This document shows positions 24,325-32,591 of a DNA stretch of 62,933 bases, piece by piece (position 1 is the first letter of the stretch; each line of letters starts with the position of its first letter). The DNA comes from DASXIF01 sp036498145 (GTDB lineage Bacteria > Actinomycetota > Actinomycetes > Mycobacteriales > Jatrophihabitantaceae). A model generated the notes under the pieces. The model worked only from the letters and a program-made list of their open reading frames with translations, was not told the origin of the DNA and made no database searches. The stretch spans positions 1 through 62,933 of the forward strand of contig CAVPSV010000007.1 in NCBI GenBank assembly GCA_963708625.1. The letters run 5' to 3'. Position numbers and translations under genes: made by a program.

Positions 24325-26598
24325 ATGGCCACGTTCGGCGCCCCCACGCCGCGGACAGAGGACGTTCGGATCCTGGTGGGCAAGGCGAACTACGTCTCGA
24401 ATATCGACATACCCGGCGCCGCCTACGTGACGTATGTGCCGTCACCGATCGCGCACGGCCGGCTGATCTCGGTCGACGTCACCGCCGCCCGGGCCATGCC
24501 CGGCGTGCTCGGCGCGTACTCCGCGGCAGATCTCGACATCGGTCCATATCCGCTCGGACCCGTCGCACCAGCCGGGGTGATCCGACCGCTGCTGGCGACC
24601 GGCACCGTCCGCTTCGTGGGCGAACCGGTCGCGGCGATCGTCAGCGAAACCCGCGAGAGCGGTGAGGACGCCGCGGCGATGGTAGAGGTCGACATCGAGC
24701 CACTCCCGGCTGTGATCGACCTCGCGACCGCCCTGGACACCGATGTGCTGCTGTTCCCCGACGCGGGATCGAACCTGATCAGCTCGGCCGAGGACGCAAC
24801 CAACGTGCCAGCAAATCGCGCCGAGGACTGCGAGGTCGTGGTGCGAGCGTCCTATCGGAGCTCGCGGGTAGCGCCGTGCCCGCTCGAAACTCGCGCGGCC
24901 GCGGCGCGGTGGGAGCCGGACGGCCGACTGGTGCACTGGTCTGCCTGCCAAGGTCCGCACCCCATTCGCGAGACCTTGGCCGCGCTGTACGGGATGGCAT
25001 TGGACGACGTTCGGGTGATCACGCCCGATGTCGGCGGCAGCTTCGGCGCCAAGGCACGACCGAGCACCGAAGAGGTGGTCTTGCCGTGGCTCGCGGCGCG
25101 CGTCGGCCGCCCGGTGCGATGGCTACCGGACCGCTCGGACGACATGGTGGGAACCGGACATTCGCGTGCTCAACTGCAGCAGGTGACGCTGGGTGGCCAC
25201 CGCGACGGCACGCTGGAGGTGCTGCACATCGACGTCCTCGGCGACGCCTGCGCGTACCCGTTGGCCTGCCCGATCCTCGCGCGCGCCTCCTGCGAGATCG
25301 CCCCCGGCGTGTACCGCATCCCGCACGTCAGCTGGCGCGCGCGAACCGCGGCGACGAACACGACGCCGATCGCCGCGTACCGGGGCGCCGGGCGTCCGGA
25401 GGGCACGGCAGCCACCGAACGAACTATCGACCTGTTCGCGGTGGAGATCGGGATGGACCCGGCCGAGCTGCGCCGGCGCAACCTCGTTCGCACCGAAGAC
25501 TTTCCATATAAATCGGCCACTGGCTTGGTCTACGACAGCGGTGACTACGCGGCGCTGCTCGAACGCGCCCTGATCGAATCCGGCTACGACGCGCTGCGCG
25601 CCGAGCAAGCACGCCGGCGGGGAGAGGGGACGACGGAGCAGCTGGGCATCGGCGTGGCGATGTTTCTCGATCGATCCGCCGGGATCGCGCGAAACGGCTA
25701 CTGCGAGCTCGACGTCGACGCCGACGGCAGGCTGCTGGTACGGACCAGCGCGACCGCGCACGGTCAGGGTCACGCCACCGCCTGGGCGATGCTCGCCGCC
25801 GAGGGCACCGGCTTCCCGACCGATCAGATCGAAATCGTCGCGGCGGACACGGATCTGATCCGCCGCGGCAGTTACACCGGCGGCTCGGAATCGCTGCAGC
25901 GGGTCGGCTCGGCTGTCGTGCTGGCGGTCGGGCAGCTGATCGAGCAGGCGAAAGAAATCGCCGCCGGGATGCTGGGTGTCACGGCGGCCGACGTCGTGTT
26001 GGACTCAGCCGACGGCGGCCGGTTCTCGGCCGAGGTGACACCCGGGCGGGTACTCGGCTGGGCCGAGCTTGCGGCTGCCGCGCCGGCCGGGCTGTGCAGC
26101 GAGGCCGAGTTCATGGGCGAGGCGACCTTCCCGTCCGGCGCGTACGTGGCGTTGGTCGAGGTCGACACCGAGACCGGACGAGTGCGAGTCGCCCGCTTGA
26201 TCACCGTCGATGACGCCGGTCGGGTGCTGAACCCGTTACTCGCCGAGGGACAGATCCACGGCGGCGCATCCCAGGGCATCGGGCAGGCCATCCAGGAGGA
26301 GTTCCTCTACGACGAAGACGGCAACCCGCTCACCACGAACTTCGCCGACTATGCGGTGGTGTCCGCACCGGAGGTACCGATGTTCGAAACCTTCTTCCTG
26401 GAAACCGTGTCGCCGAACAACCCGCTCGGCGCGCGTGGCATCGGCGAGTCAGGGGCGATCGGCGCACCGGCCGCGGTGCAGAACGCCGTGGTGGACGCGC
26501 TGCGCCCACTCGGCGTCTCGCACCTTGATATGCCGTGCACACCGCTGCGCGTATGGCAGGCAATTCAAGCGGCAGCCGCAGCGCGCAAACCCGCGTGA
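24325..26598 (+). CDS. Molybdenum hydroxylase large subunit (xanthine dehydrogenase family, form II CoxL-like)
   Basis: A 757-residue molybdopterin subunit: N-terminal hammerhead domain (about 10-130) and molybdopterin domains with GGSFGAKA, AYRGAGRPEG, TGGSES and the catalytic glutamate loop GARGIGESGAIGAPAAVQNAV. True aerobic CO dehydrogenase has AYxCSFR in the active-site loop; here it is AYRGAGR, the form II type, so CO oxidation is unlikely. It probably hydroxylates an aromatic, heterocyclic or aldehyde carbon. It is transcribed divergently from its partner subunits. Confidence 0.9.
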   Translation: MATFGAPTPRTEDVRILVGKANYVSNIDIPGAAYVTYVPSPIAHGRLISVDVTAARAMPGVLGAYSAADLDIGPYPLGPVAPAGVIRPLLATGTVRFVGEPVAAIVSETRESGEDAAAMVEVDIEPLPAVIDLATALDTDVLLFPDAGSNLISSAEDATNVPANRAEDCEVVVRASYRSSRVAPCPLETRAAAARWEPDGRLVHWSACQGPHPIRETLAALYGMALDDVRVITPDVGGSFGAKARPSTEEVVLPWLAARVGRPVRWLPDRSDDMVGTGHSRAQLQQVTLGGHRDGTLEVLHIDVLGDACAYPLACPILARASCEIAPGVYRIPHVSWRARTAATNTTPIAAYRGAGRPEGTAATERTIDLFAVEIGMDPAELRRRNLVRTEDFPYKSATGLVYDSGDYAALLERALIESGYDALRAEQARRRGEGTTEQLGIGVAMFLDRSAGIARNGYCELDVDADGRLLVRTSATAHGQGHATAWAMLAAEGTGFPTDQIEIVAADTDLIRRGSYTGGSESLQRVGSAVVLAVGQLIEQAKEIAAGMLGVTAADVVLDSADGGRFSAEVTPGRVLGWAELAAAAPAGLCSEAEFMGEATFPSGAYVALVEVDTETGRVRVARLITVDDAGRVLNPLLAEGQIHGGASQGIGQAIQEEFLYDEDGNPLTTNFADYAVVSAPEVPMFETFFLETVSPNNPLGARGIGESGAIGAPAAVQNAVVDALRPLGVSHLDMPCTPLRVWQAIQAAAAARKPA

Positions 26599-26623
26599 CG
26601 CCGACGATCGCGCACTGCCCGGC

Positions 26624-27709
26624 TTAGTCGAACACGACGACCGTGCGCGCGACACCTCCGTCACTGATCTTGGCGTAGCCCTCGTTGATCTCCTCGATCG
26701 AAATCTGGTCCGAGACCGCCTCTGTGAGCTTGAGCCGTCCGGCGCGATAGAGATCGAGCAGGTACGGGATGTCCCGTCGGAAATTGACCGAACCCATCAG
26801 GCACCCCTGGATCCGCTTCTCGGCCAGGAACGCTTCGCCGGGCAATTCGATCGGCCCGCTCATCACGCCGACGATGGTCGCGGTGCCCCCGGGCCGAAGC
26901 ATGGCGAAGGCAAGTTCGGCGGTCTGCCGCTGCCCGAGCGCCTCGAACGCATAGTCCACACCACCCGTGCCGGGCAGTAGGTCCGCCAGTTGCCGGCGGG
27001 CGTCTCCGGCGGCGTTGTTGATTAGGTGTGTCGCGCCGAACTGGCGCGCGCGTTCGAGCTTGCCTTCGTTGATGTCCACGGCGATCACGTGATTGGCTCC
27101 GGCGAGCACCGCACCTTGGATGCAGTGCAGGCCTACGCCGCCGCAGCCGATGACGGCAACATCGGCGCCGGCGGGAACGTCCGCGGTACGCAGGACCGCG
27201 CCGACTCCGGTCGGCACCGCACATCCCACGATTGCGGCCACGTCCAGCGGGATGCTCTGGTCGATCTTCACCACACTGTTCTCGTGCACCAGCATCTGCT
27301 CGGCAAAGGTCGCTAGCCCGGCGAGTTGCACCGCCGGAGTGCCGTCCTCGAGCCGTACGCGCGGCGGCTCGCCCTCGGCGCGTCGCAGGCCGGTCTGGGC
27401 ACACAGTGTCGGCCGGCCGCCGAGACAGCGCTCGCACTGTCCGCAGAACCCGATCGGAAACGAGATGACATGGTCGCCGGGTCGGACGTAGGTGACGGCG
27501 CTGCCCACCTCCTGCACGGTGCCCGCACCCTCGTGTCCCATCACGGTCGGTCCCTGCAACTCGTGCGGTCGGTCCAGGAAATGCAGATCGCTGTGACACA
27601 GGCCGGTCGCGCCGACTTGGACCAACACCTCGTGCTCGCGTGGAGCATCGAGCGAGATGTCTCGGATCTGTAGTCTTCCCGGACTCTCGAACAGCACCGC
27701 GGCTTTCAT
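26624..27709 (-). CDS. Zinc-dependent alcohol dehydrogenase (MDR family)
   Basis: A 361-residue class-III-like ADH: catalytic zinc ligands in GLCHSD and GHEGAG, structural zinc cysteines in GFCGQCERCLGGRPTLC, and the NAD-binding motif GCGGVGLHCIQGA (about 183-195). It oxidises an alcohol or aldehyde; similar enzymes in actinobacteria can keep a tightly bound cofactor. ATG 27709 (MKAAVLF) is chosen from GGGAG spacing and the family start. It is transcribed divergently from the P450. Confidence 0.9.
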   Translation of the reverse strand: MKAAVLFESPGRLQIRDISLDAPREHEVLVQVGATGLCHSDLHFLDRPHELQGPTVMGHEGAGTVQEVGSAVTYVRPGDHVISFPIGFCGQCERCLGGRPTLCAQTGLRRAEGEPPRVRLEDGTPAVQLAGLATFAEQMLVHENSVVKIDQSIPLDVAAIVGCAVPTGVGAVLRTADVPAGADVAVIGCGGVGLHCIQGAVLAGANHVIAVDINEGKLERARQFGATHLINNAAGDARRQLADLLPGTGGVDYAFEALGQRQTAELAFAMLRPGGTATIVGVMSGPIELPGEAFLAEKRIQGCLMGSVNFRRDIPYLLDLYRAGRLKLTEAVSDQISIEEINEGYAKISDGGVARTVVVFD

Positions 27710-27781
27710 CAGCGCTCCCACCTGACGGCACACCGCCCGCATCGAGTCGGCTGTGCCTTTATCTCACCAATCGTTGCTTCC

Positions 27782-27799
27782 GTCTACGCGCATGTTGAC
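27782..27799. promoter_or_regulatory. Operator-like inverted repeat, regulon site 9 (divergent)
   Basis: GTCTACGCGCATGTTGAC matches 11 of 12 half-site positions, the left half carrying one change. It lies between the leftward alcohol dehydrogenase (73 bp) and the rightward P450 unit (112 bp). Confidence 0.65.
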
Positions 27800-27823
27800 A
27801 CTAGGACGCACGCTCGGGGACTA

Positions 27824-27859
27824 TGACGCATGCTGCGTCAGCGTGCGCGTATTGCGCAC
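27824..27859. promoter_or_regulatory. Two adjacent inverted repeats upstream of the P450
   Basis: TGACGCA-TGC-TGCGTCA (27824-27840) is followed three bases later by GTGCGC-GTATT-GCGCAC (27843-27859). Both are exact inverted repeats and neither matches the island-wide operator. They could be sites for a second regulator or transcript hairpins in the P450 leader. Confidence 0.45.
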
Positions 27860-27910
27860 GACCGCCACCCTCGCGCGAGGGCCGCGCCGACGCAGGAGAG
27901 GTAGGGCTCA

Positions 27911-29188
27911 GTGACGCTCAGCGCGGACGAGTTCGTCGAGCATTTCGACTTCACCAACCCGGGCTTCGCCGACCTCAGCCCGGAATTCATGTTCGAGGTC
28001 TACGCGCGGCTCCGGAGTTTGGGTCCGGTCGCCTACGGCGAGAATAAGTATCCGCATCATCCCTTGCCGTTGAGTCGACGGGCAGGCGGCGAGTGGCATG
28101 TCATCGGCTACGAACACGTCTACGAATGCGCCCGTGATACCGGGCGGCTGTCCTCCGCCATCTATGGCAGCAGCGTGGACGGTCACCCACAGCCGCTTGT
28201 GGGCAGTGTGATCCAGTTGGATCCGCCGGAGCAGACCAACTACAAGAAGGCGCTGAATCCGTACTTCTCACCTGGGCGCATCCGAGACCTCGAGACGATC
28301 GCCCGCGAGATCGCCGATCGGCACATCGACGAGTTCATCGCCGACGGCCACGGTGACCTGGCAGATATCGCGTGGCGCGTACCCGGCACCCTGCTGTTTC
28401 GGGAGATGCTCGGCTTCCCAGTGGACGACGTCAACGAGGTGCTGGCGATGGTCGATCGCTACATGCACCCGGAGTTCTACGGCGAACAGGACCCGATGTC
28501 CCGCTCGGCCGATATGTACGCCTACTGCCACCAGCGGTTGCATGAGCGGCGAGGGACGGTCACCAGCCAACAGCACGACGTGCTCGACCATCTGCTCAAG
28601 GCCGAAGTGGGTGGCCGGGAACTGTCTTTCGAGGCGGTCGTCGCGAACGCGTTCCTTTTGGTGATCGCGGGCTTGGAGACGACCTCCAACGCACTGACCA
28701 ACTCATTCGTCTGGCTCGCCGAGCACCCCGAGCAGCGACGGCGCCTGATCGAGGACCCGGAGCTGATGCCCAAGGCGATCGAGGAATTCGTCCGGCACAG
28801 CGGATCGATCCACGGGCTGCCACGCATCGCCCAGGAGGATGTCGAGATCGGCGGTTGCCCGGTGAAACAGGGCGAGGTGGTGGTCCTCAACTGGGCGGCG
28901 GCAAACCGCGATCCGGACGAGTTCCCGGAGCCGGATGAACTGATCCTCGACCGCGACCCGAACCGCCACGTCGGCTTCGGCGTCGGGCACCACCGATGCC
29001 TGGGCGCGAACCTGGCGCGGATGGAGATACGCGTGTCGATCGAGCAGGTGCTGCGGAGGCTCCCCGACTTCCGGCTCAGCGCCGAGCACGAGGCGGTCTA
29101 CCGCCACGGCAGAATCCCCGGCTACAGCTCCATCCCGGTGGAGTTCACGCCGGGACCGCGCCGGTTCGCAGCCGACGCGACGTCGTGA
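27911..29188 (+). CDS. Cytochrome P450
   Basis: A 425-residue soluble bacterial P450. The I-helix oxygen-binding motif is AGLETTS with Glu where Asp is commoner, the K-helix ExxR is in EEFVRHSG, and the haem thiolate is in FGVGHHRCLGANLAR (Cys about 363). It would hydroxylate a non-activated carbon early in the pathway. GTG 27911 follows GGAGAGG. The next gene, 33 bp downstream, encodes its probable ferredoxin; a reductase is not adjacent but one is encoded at 4143-5153. Confidence 0.93.
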   Translation: MTLSADEFVEHFDFTNPGFADLSPEFMFEVYARLRSLGPVAYGENKYPHHPLPLSRRAGGEWHVIGYEHVYECARDTGRLSSAIYGSSVDGHPQPLVGSVIQLDPPEQTNYKKALNPYFSPGRIRDLETIAREIADRHIDEFIADGHGDLADIAWRVPGTLLFREMLGFPVDDVNEVLAMVDRYMHPEFYGEQDPMSRSADMYAYCHQRLHERRGTVTSQQHDVLDHLLKAEVGGRELSFEAVVANAFLLVIAGLETTSNALTNSFVWLAEHPEQRRRLIEDPELMPKAIEEFVRHSGSIHGLPRIAQEDVEIGGCPVKQGEVVVLNWAAANRDPDEFPEPDELILDRDPNRHVGFGVGHHRCLGANLARMEIRVSIEQVLRRLPDFRLSAEHEAVYRHGRIPGYSSIPVEFTPGPRRFAADATS

Positions 29189-29221
29189 GCGCATCGAGAG
29201 TACGAGGCAGGAGAGCCGAAC

Positions 29222-29413
29222 GTGCGTGTCGTCGTCGATAGCAGCGTGTGCCAAGGGCACAACCGGTGCTGCGTCGAGGCGCCCGCAGTGTTCGACCTCA
29301 ACGACGAACTGAAATCCGTCGTCCAGCTCGATCCGGTGCCGGCCGACCTCGAGGCAGCTGCCCGCGCCGCCGTCCGCAACTGCCCGGAGCGAGCCATCCG
29401 AACGATGGAGTAG
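29222..29413 (+). CDS. [3Fe-4S]-type ferredoxin
   Basis: A 63-residue ferredoxin with CQGHNRC followed by VEAPAVF and a distal NCPERAI, the three-cysteine pattern (C-x5-C and a remote CP) of single [3Fe-4S] ferredoxins that serve actinobacterial P450s. A further Cys directly follows the second ligand. GTG 29222 follows AGGAGAG. It is co-transcribed with the P450. Confidence 0.9.
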   Translation: MRVVVDSSVCQGHNRCCVEAPAVFDLNDELKSVVQLDPVPADLEAAARAAVRNCPERAIRTME

Positions 29414-29428
29414 CCCTGGGTGATCTCT

Positions 29429-29446
29429 GTAAACGCGAGCGTTGAC
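29429..29446. promoter_or_regulatory. Operator-like inverted repeat, regulon site 10
   Basis: GTAAACGCGAGCGTTGAC matches 11 of 12 half-site positions. It lies between the ferredoxin and the binding-protein gene, and is the last site seen before the island ends. Confidence 0.65.
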
Positions 29447-29486
29447 AGCATCATCCGGAGGCGCCTACAGTCCAACGGTCTGAAGA

Positions 29487-29500
29487 ACCAATCGATTGGT
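29487..29500. promoter_or_regulatory. Perfect 14-bp palindrome in the leader of the binding-protein gene
   Basis: ACCAATCGATTGGT is a perfect palindrome 41 bp after operator site 10 and 127 bp before the chosen start codon. It may be the site of another regulator; no function is proven. Confidence 0.4.
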
Positions 29501-29626
29501 GCAAACGGCGCCAGGCAACCACCCGAAGCGCGAACTCGATGGCTGTTTCCGGTACGGGACAGTCTGATGGGTCGGTGGCATAGCTCCTCGAGCCGTGACC
29601 AGATTGAGGCCGACGAAGGGATTCTG

Positions 29627-30847
29627 GTGGCGCGTTCCGACGTGACCCGCGCGAGGGTCGTCGCAGTACTCGCGGCCGCACTTCTGGCCGCCACTGCCTG
29701 TAGCTCGGCGAAGTCCCACGCGGACGGTAGCGGGGGTTCCAACGGCACCGCGACCAAGTCGACGCTGATACTTGGCTCGATTGTCGACGCAACGGGCGCG
29801 AGTTCTGCCATCTTCGGCCCGGCTAAGGGCGTGCTGAACGCCTGGGTGTCCTACACGAACGCCAACGGGGGGATCGACGGCCATCCGGTCAAGATGATCG
29901 TCATGGATGACCAGAACACTCCATCGGTCGGTTTAGCCGACGCCCACACACTGGTCAACCAGGACCACATCATCGCGCTCGTAGGTAGTGAGGACAACAG
30001 CGCGCCAGGGTGGAAGGACTACCTCGCCGCCCAGAAGATCCCGGTCATCGGAGCGGCAGGGGCAGTGTCCCTCGCCTTCACTCCGGCGGACAAGTTGTAC
30101 TACCCGACCGGCACCGACCTGAGCATCCAGAAAGAACTCGGCCTTCAACTGGCCGGGGCCCAGCAGAAGACCAAGGTTGGCGACGTGTACTGCGCCGAGG
30201 TTGTGGCATGTCTGCAGGGCGCCCAGGCGACCGAGGCCGCGGTCAAGAACGCCGGCTACACATTCACCAAGTCAGTGAAGGTCTCGACCACCGCACCGAG
30301 CTACGTGGCTCCGTGCCTGACACTGCGCGACGCCGCCACCCAAACGATCCAGCTGGCCGTGGCGACGACGACCGTCAAAGCCGTCGCCGATGCGTGCGCT
30401 CAGCAGAATTACTTCCCGTTCTACGTCGCCGACGGCGCGCAGATCACAAGCGATTACACGAGCGACCCGGCATTCAAGAATGCCGGCGGTGCGATCGACG
30501 AATTTCCCTGGTGGGACACGTCGAACCCGGCCATCGCCCAGTACAAGCAGGTGATGGATCAATACGATCCCAGCGGGGAAAACACGTTCACCACCGCCGC
30601 GGAAGCGTGGGCAGCGGCGTTGACCTTCGAGGCCGGGGCCAAGGCGGCCAACCTGGGCAGCAGCCCGAGCTCGCAGGACATCATCAACGGACTGGACACG
30701 CTGTCCAACGACACCCTCGGCGGTCTGGTCCCGCCGGTGACCTACACCAACGGCAACAGGTCGCTAAAGTGCGGCTACGTGTTCCTGATCAAGGACGGCG
30801 CTTTCACGCTGGCGAACAACGGCAAACTCGACTGCGTCTCATCCTGA
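29627..30847 (+). CDS. ABC transporter substrate-binding lipoprotein (branched-chain amino acid/LivJ type)
   Basis: About 406 residues. The signal peptide (VVAVLAAALLAATAC) ends at a plausible lipobox Cys, followed by a Ser/Gly linker and a Peripla_BP_6-like fold: LGSIVDATGASSAIFGPAKGVLNAWVSYTNANGGIDGHPVKMIVMDDQ and IIALVGSEDN. In catabolic loci such proteins often bind aromatic or other carboxylates rather than amino acids. GTG 29627 with GAAGGGA fits better than the long upstream extension, which would read through operator site 10. No permease or ATPase genes follow, so it is orphaned here. Confidence 0.85.
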   Translation: MARSDVTRARVVAVLAAALLAATACSSAKSHADGSGGSNGTATKSTLILGSIVDATGASSAIFGPAKGVLNAWVSYTNANGGIDGHPVKMIVMDDQNTPSVGLADAHTLVNQDHIIALVGSEDNSAPGWKDYLAAQKIPVIGAAGAVSLAFTPADKLYYPTGTDLSIQKELGLQLAGAQQKTKVGDVYCAEVVACLQGAQATEAAVKNAGYTFTKSVKVSTTAPSYVAPCLTLRDAATQTIQLAVATTTVKAVADACAQQNYFPFYVADGAQITSDYTSDPAFKNAGGAIDEFPWWDTSNPAIAQYKQVMDQYDPSGENTFTTAAEAWAAALTFEAGAKAANLGSSPSSQDIINGLDTLSNDTLGGLVPPVTYTNGNRSLKCGYVFLIKDGAFTLANNGKLDCVSS

Positions 30848-31233
30848 CCCGGAGCCATTCGAGACCCTCGCCCACACCGAGCAGGTGCGCAGGCAGCGCG
30901 ACGACGATTCTGCCTCAAGGCGGACGGCGTAGCGTCGCCGCCGCCGGCTGTCCAGTGGATCGATCGGATGTCGTTCAGTACTGACGACGCGATGGCGGTC
31001 AGACCTCCGGGTGAGGCTAAGGGAGGTGCTCTGCACTGGCTACCCACGTCCACACAGTCATAGATATCGGCAGCCACGCAGTCTCAATCTCTCTCCTTAT
31101 CCTGCCTGCACATGACGGTGGTTCAGCCAGTGGAAGCGTCGCGAGCACCAGACCGTCCATCACGTCGCCTCAAATGCGGCCTTGTGGCGTCCGTCCTGTC
31201 GTTTGCTTGTGCCGGCCGTCGAATCAGCGGACC
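30848..31233. other. Gap at the right end of the catabolic island, no gene seen
   Basis: About 385 bp between the binding-protein stop and the left end of the IS element. I see no credible gene, operator site or clear terminator hairpin. It may be debris from the same insertions and deletions that left the IS and the truncated gene. Confidence 0.5.
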
Positions 31234-32389
31234 TGAGGGGTGCCAAAAGTCTGCGCAGCGCCTGTTCGGCATGATCATTCTCGTGTCGCTGCGACTGCTC
31301 TACCTGATCTTGGTCCGGCTCACCGGGTGGCTGACGTTGCTGGCTCGGTCCTCGGCGTCGAAGGACGCTGAGCTGCTCGTCCTACGCCATGAGGTCGCGG
31401 TGCTGCGGCGAACCAACCCCAAGCCGCGGCTGAACTGGGCCGACCGAGCACTGTTCAGCGCTCTCTGCCGACACCTCCCCCGCGACCTGCTCGCGCACCG
31501 GCTGGTCACACCGGCCACCATCCTGCGCTGGCATCGCCGCCTCGTCGCGAAGAAGTGGACCTACCCGCACCGCACCGGACGCCCACCCATCGATCCCGAA
31601 CTCGCGGCCCTGGTCGAGCAGTTCGCGCGGCAGAACCCGACCTGGGGCTACCAACGTATCCAAGGCGAACTGCTGAAGGTCGGCCGCCGGGTCGGCGCGT
31701 CCACGATCCGACGCATCCTGCGCAGCGCTCCGGATACCGCCAGCCCCGACCCGAGCAGACCGCACGACCTGGCGACAGTTCCTCCGCACCCAGGCGACGA
31801 CCATGCTGGCCTGCGATTTCTTCCACGTCGACTGCGCCGTCACGTTGCAGCGGATCTACGTGTTCTTCGTGATCGAGATCCACACCCGCCACGTCCACAT
31901 CCTCGGCACCACCACCAACCCCGACGGACCCTGGACCACTCAGCAGGCCCGCAACCTCGTCGCCGACCTCGGAGACCGAACGCGTCCAACTTCCGGTTCC
32001 TGATCCGCGACCGGGCCGGACAGTTCACCACCGCCTTCGACGCCGTGCTCGCCGACGCTGGAATCCAGATCGTCAAGATCCCGCCCCGCTGCCCGCAAGC
32101 CAACGCCTACGCCGAACGGTTCGTCAGAACAGTCAGAGCCGAACTCACCGACCGCATGCTGATCTTCGGACAACGACACCTACGACGAGTTCTCGAGGAG
32201 TACGTCTCCCACTACAACCAGCAACGCCCACACCGAGGCCGAGAACTGCGGCCACCGTCCCCGATCCAGCCGGCACCGACCGACCCCACGTCCCCGATCG
32301 TCCGTCACGCCATCCTCGGCGGCCTCATCAACGAATACCGCCACGCGGCATAGGGGCTGAGGTCATGCCCCGAGTTTTGGAACCCCTCA
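31234..32389 (+). mobile_element. IS element with 18-bp imperfect inverted ends (integrase-core type)
   Basis: The left end TGAGGGGTGCCAAAAGTC (31234-31251) and the reverse complement of the right end, TGAGGGGTTCCAAAACTC (32372-32389), agree at 16 of 18 positions and bracket one integrase gene, giving an element of about 1156 bp. I see no clear target duplication in the flanks (GGACC versus CGATG). The transposase is frameshifted, so the copy is probably immobile. Confidence 0.8.
31271..32353 (+). pseudogene. DDE integrase-core transposase with two compensating frameshifts
   Basis: It starts at ATG 31271 (MIILVSLRLLYLILVRL) with the HEVAVLRR and WADRALFSAL segments common to actinobacterial integrase-core transposases. 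Near 31720-31745 the true frame moves: the integrase sequence TWRQFLRTQATTMLACDFFHVDCAV, with the first Asp, lies in the next frame to about 31978. It then returns to the first frame as ASNFRFLIRDRAGQF and ends with PQANAYAERFVRTVRAEL, the catalytic Glu. The long open frame hides both shifts. As it stands the central catalytic part is scrambled. Confidence 0.82.
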
Positions 32390-32591
32390 CGATGACGGTG
32401 CACCCGACCTCGACATCGATGCGACGGTGTTGCTCGCCGACCTGCGTCTCGAGTTGCACATCCGTGAGGCCAAGTTCGGCGTCCAGGAGCAGATTTCGCA
32501 CGTCAGACTGAACCGTCGCTTCAGACCGCACCCCGCCGGCTTTCGCCACGAGTCTGTCCATCAACGCAGCTCTGGTTGCCACCGAGGTCAC
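32390..32591 (-). pseudogene. Truncated N-terminus of a restriction/methylase-like protein, cut by the IS
   Basis: Reading leftward from GTG 32591: TRAALMDRLVAKAGGVRSEATVQSDVRNLLLDAELGL and then a segment ending RRIDVEVGCTVI, after which the frame enters the IS right end. The pattern of a variable-length start, ATVQSDVRxLLL and RRIDVEVGxTVIEVK resembles the N-terminal domain of large Eco57I/BREX-type DNA methylase or restriction proteins. The remaining gene is absent on the other side of the IS, so insertion was accompanied by deletion. Family assignment is from memory of the motif and moderately sure. Confidence 0.55.

Noticed and set aside
24325..26598. Aerobic carbon monoxide dehydrogenase large subunit
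   Set aside because: The active-site loop is AYRGAGR rather than AYxCSFR, so a general molybdenum hydroxylase is the safer call.
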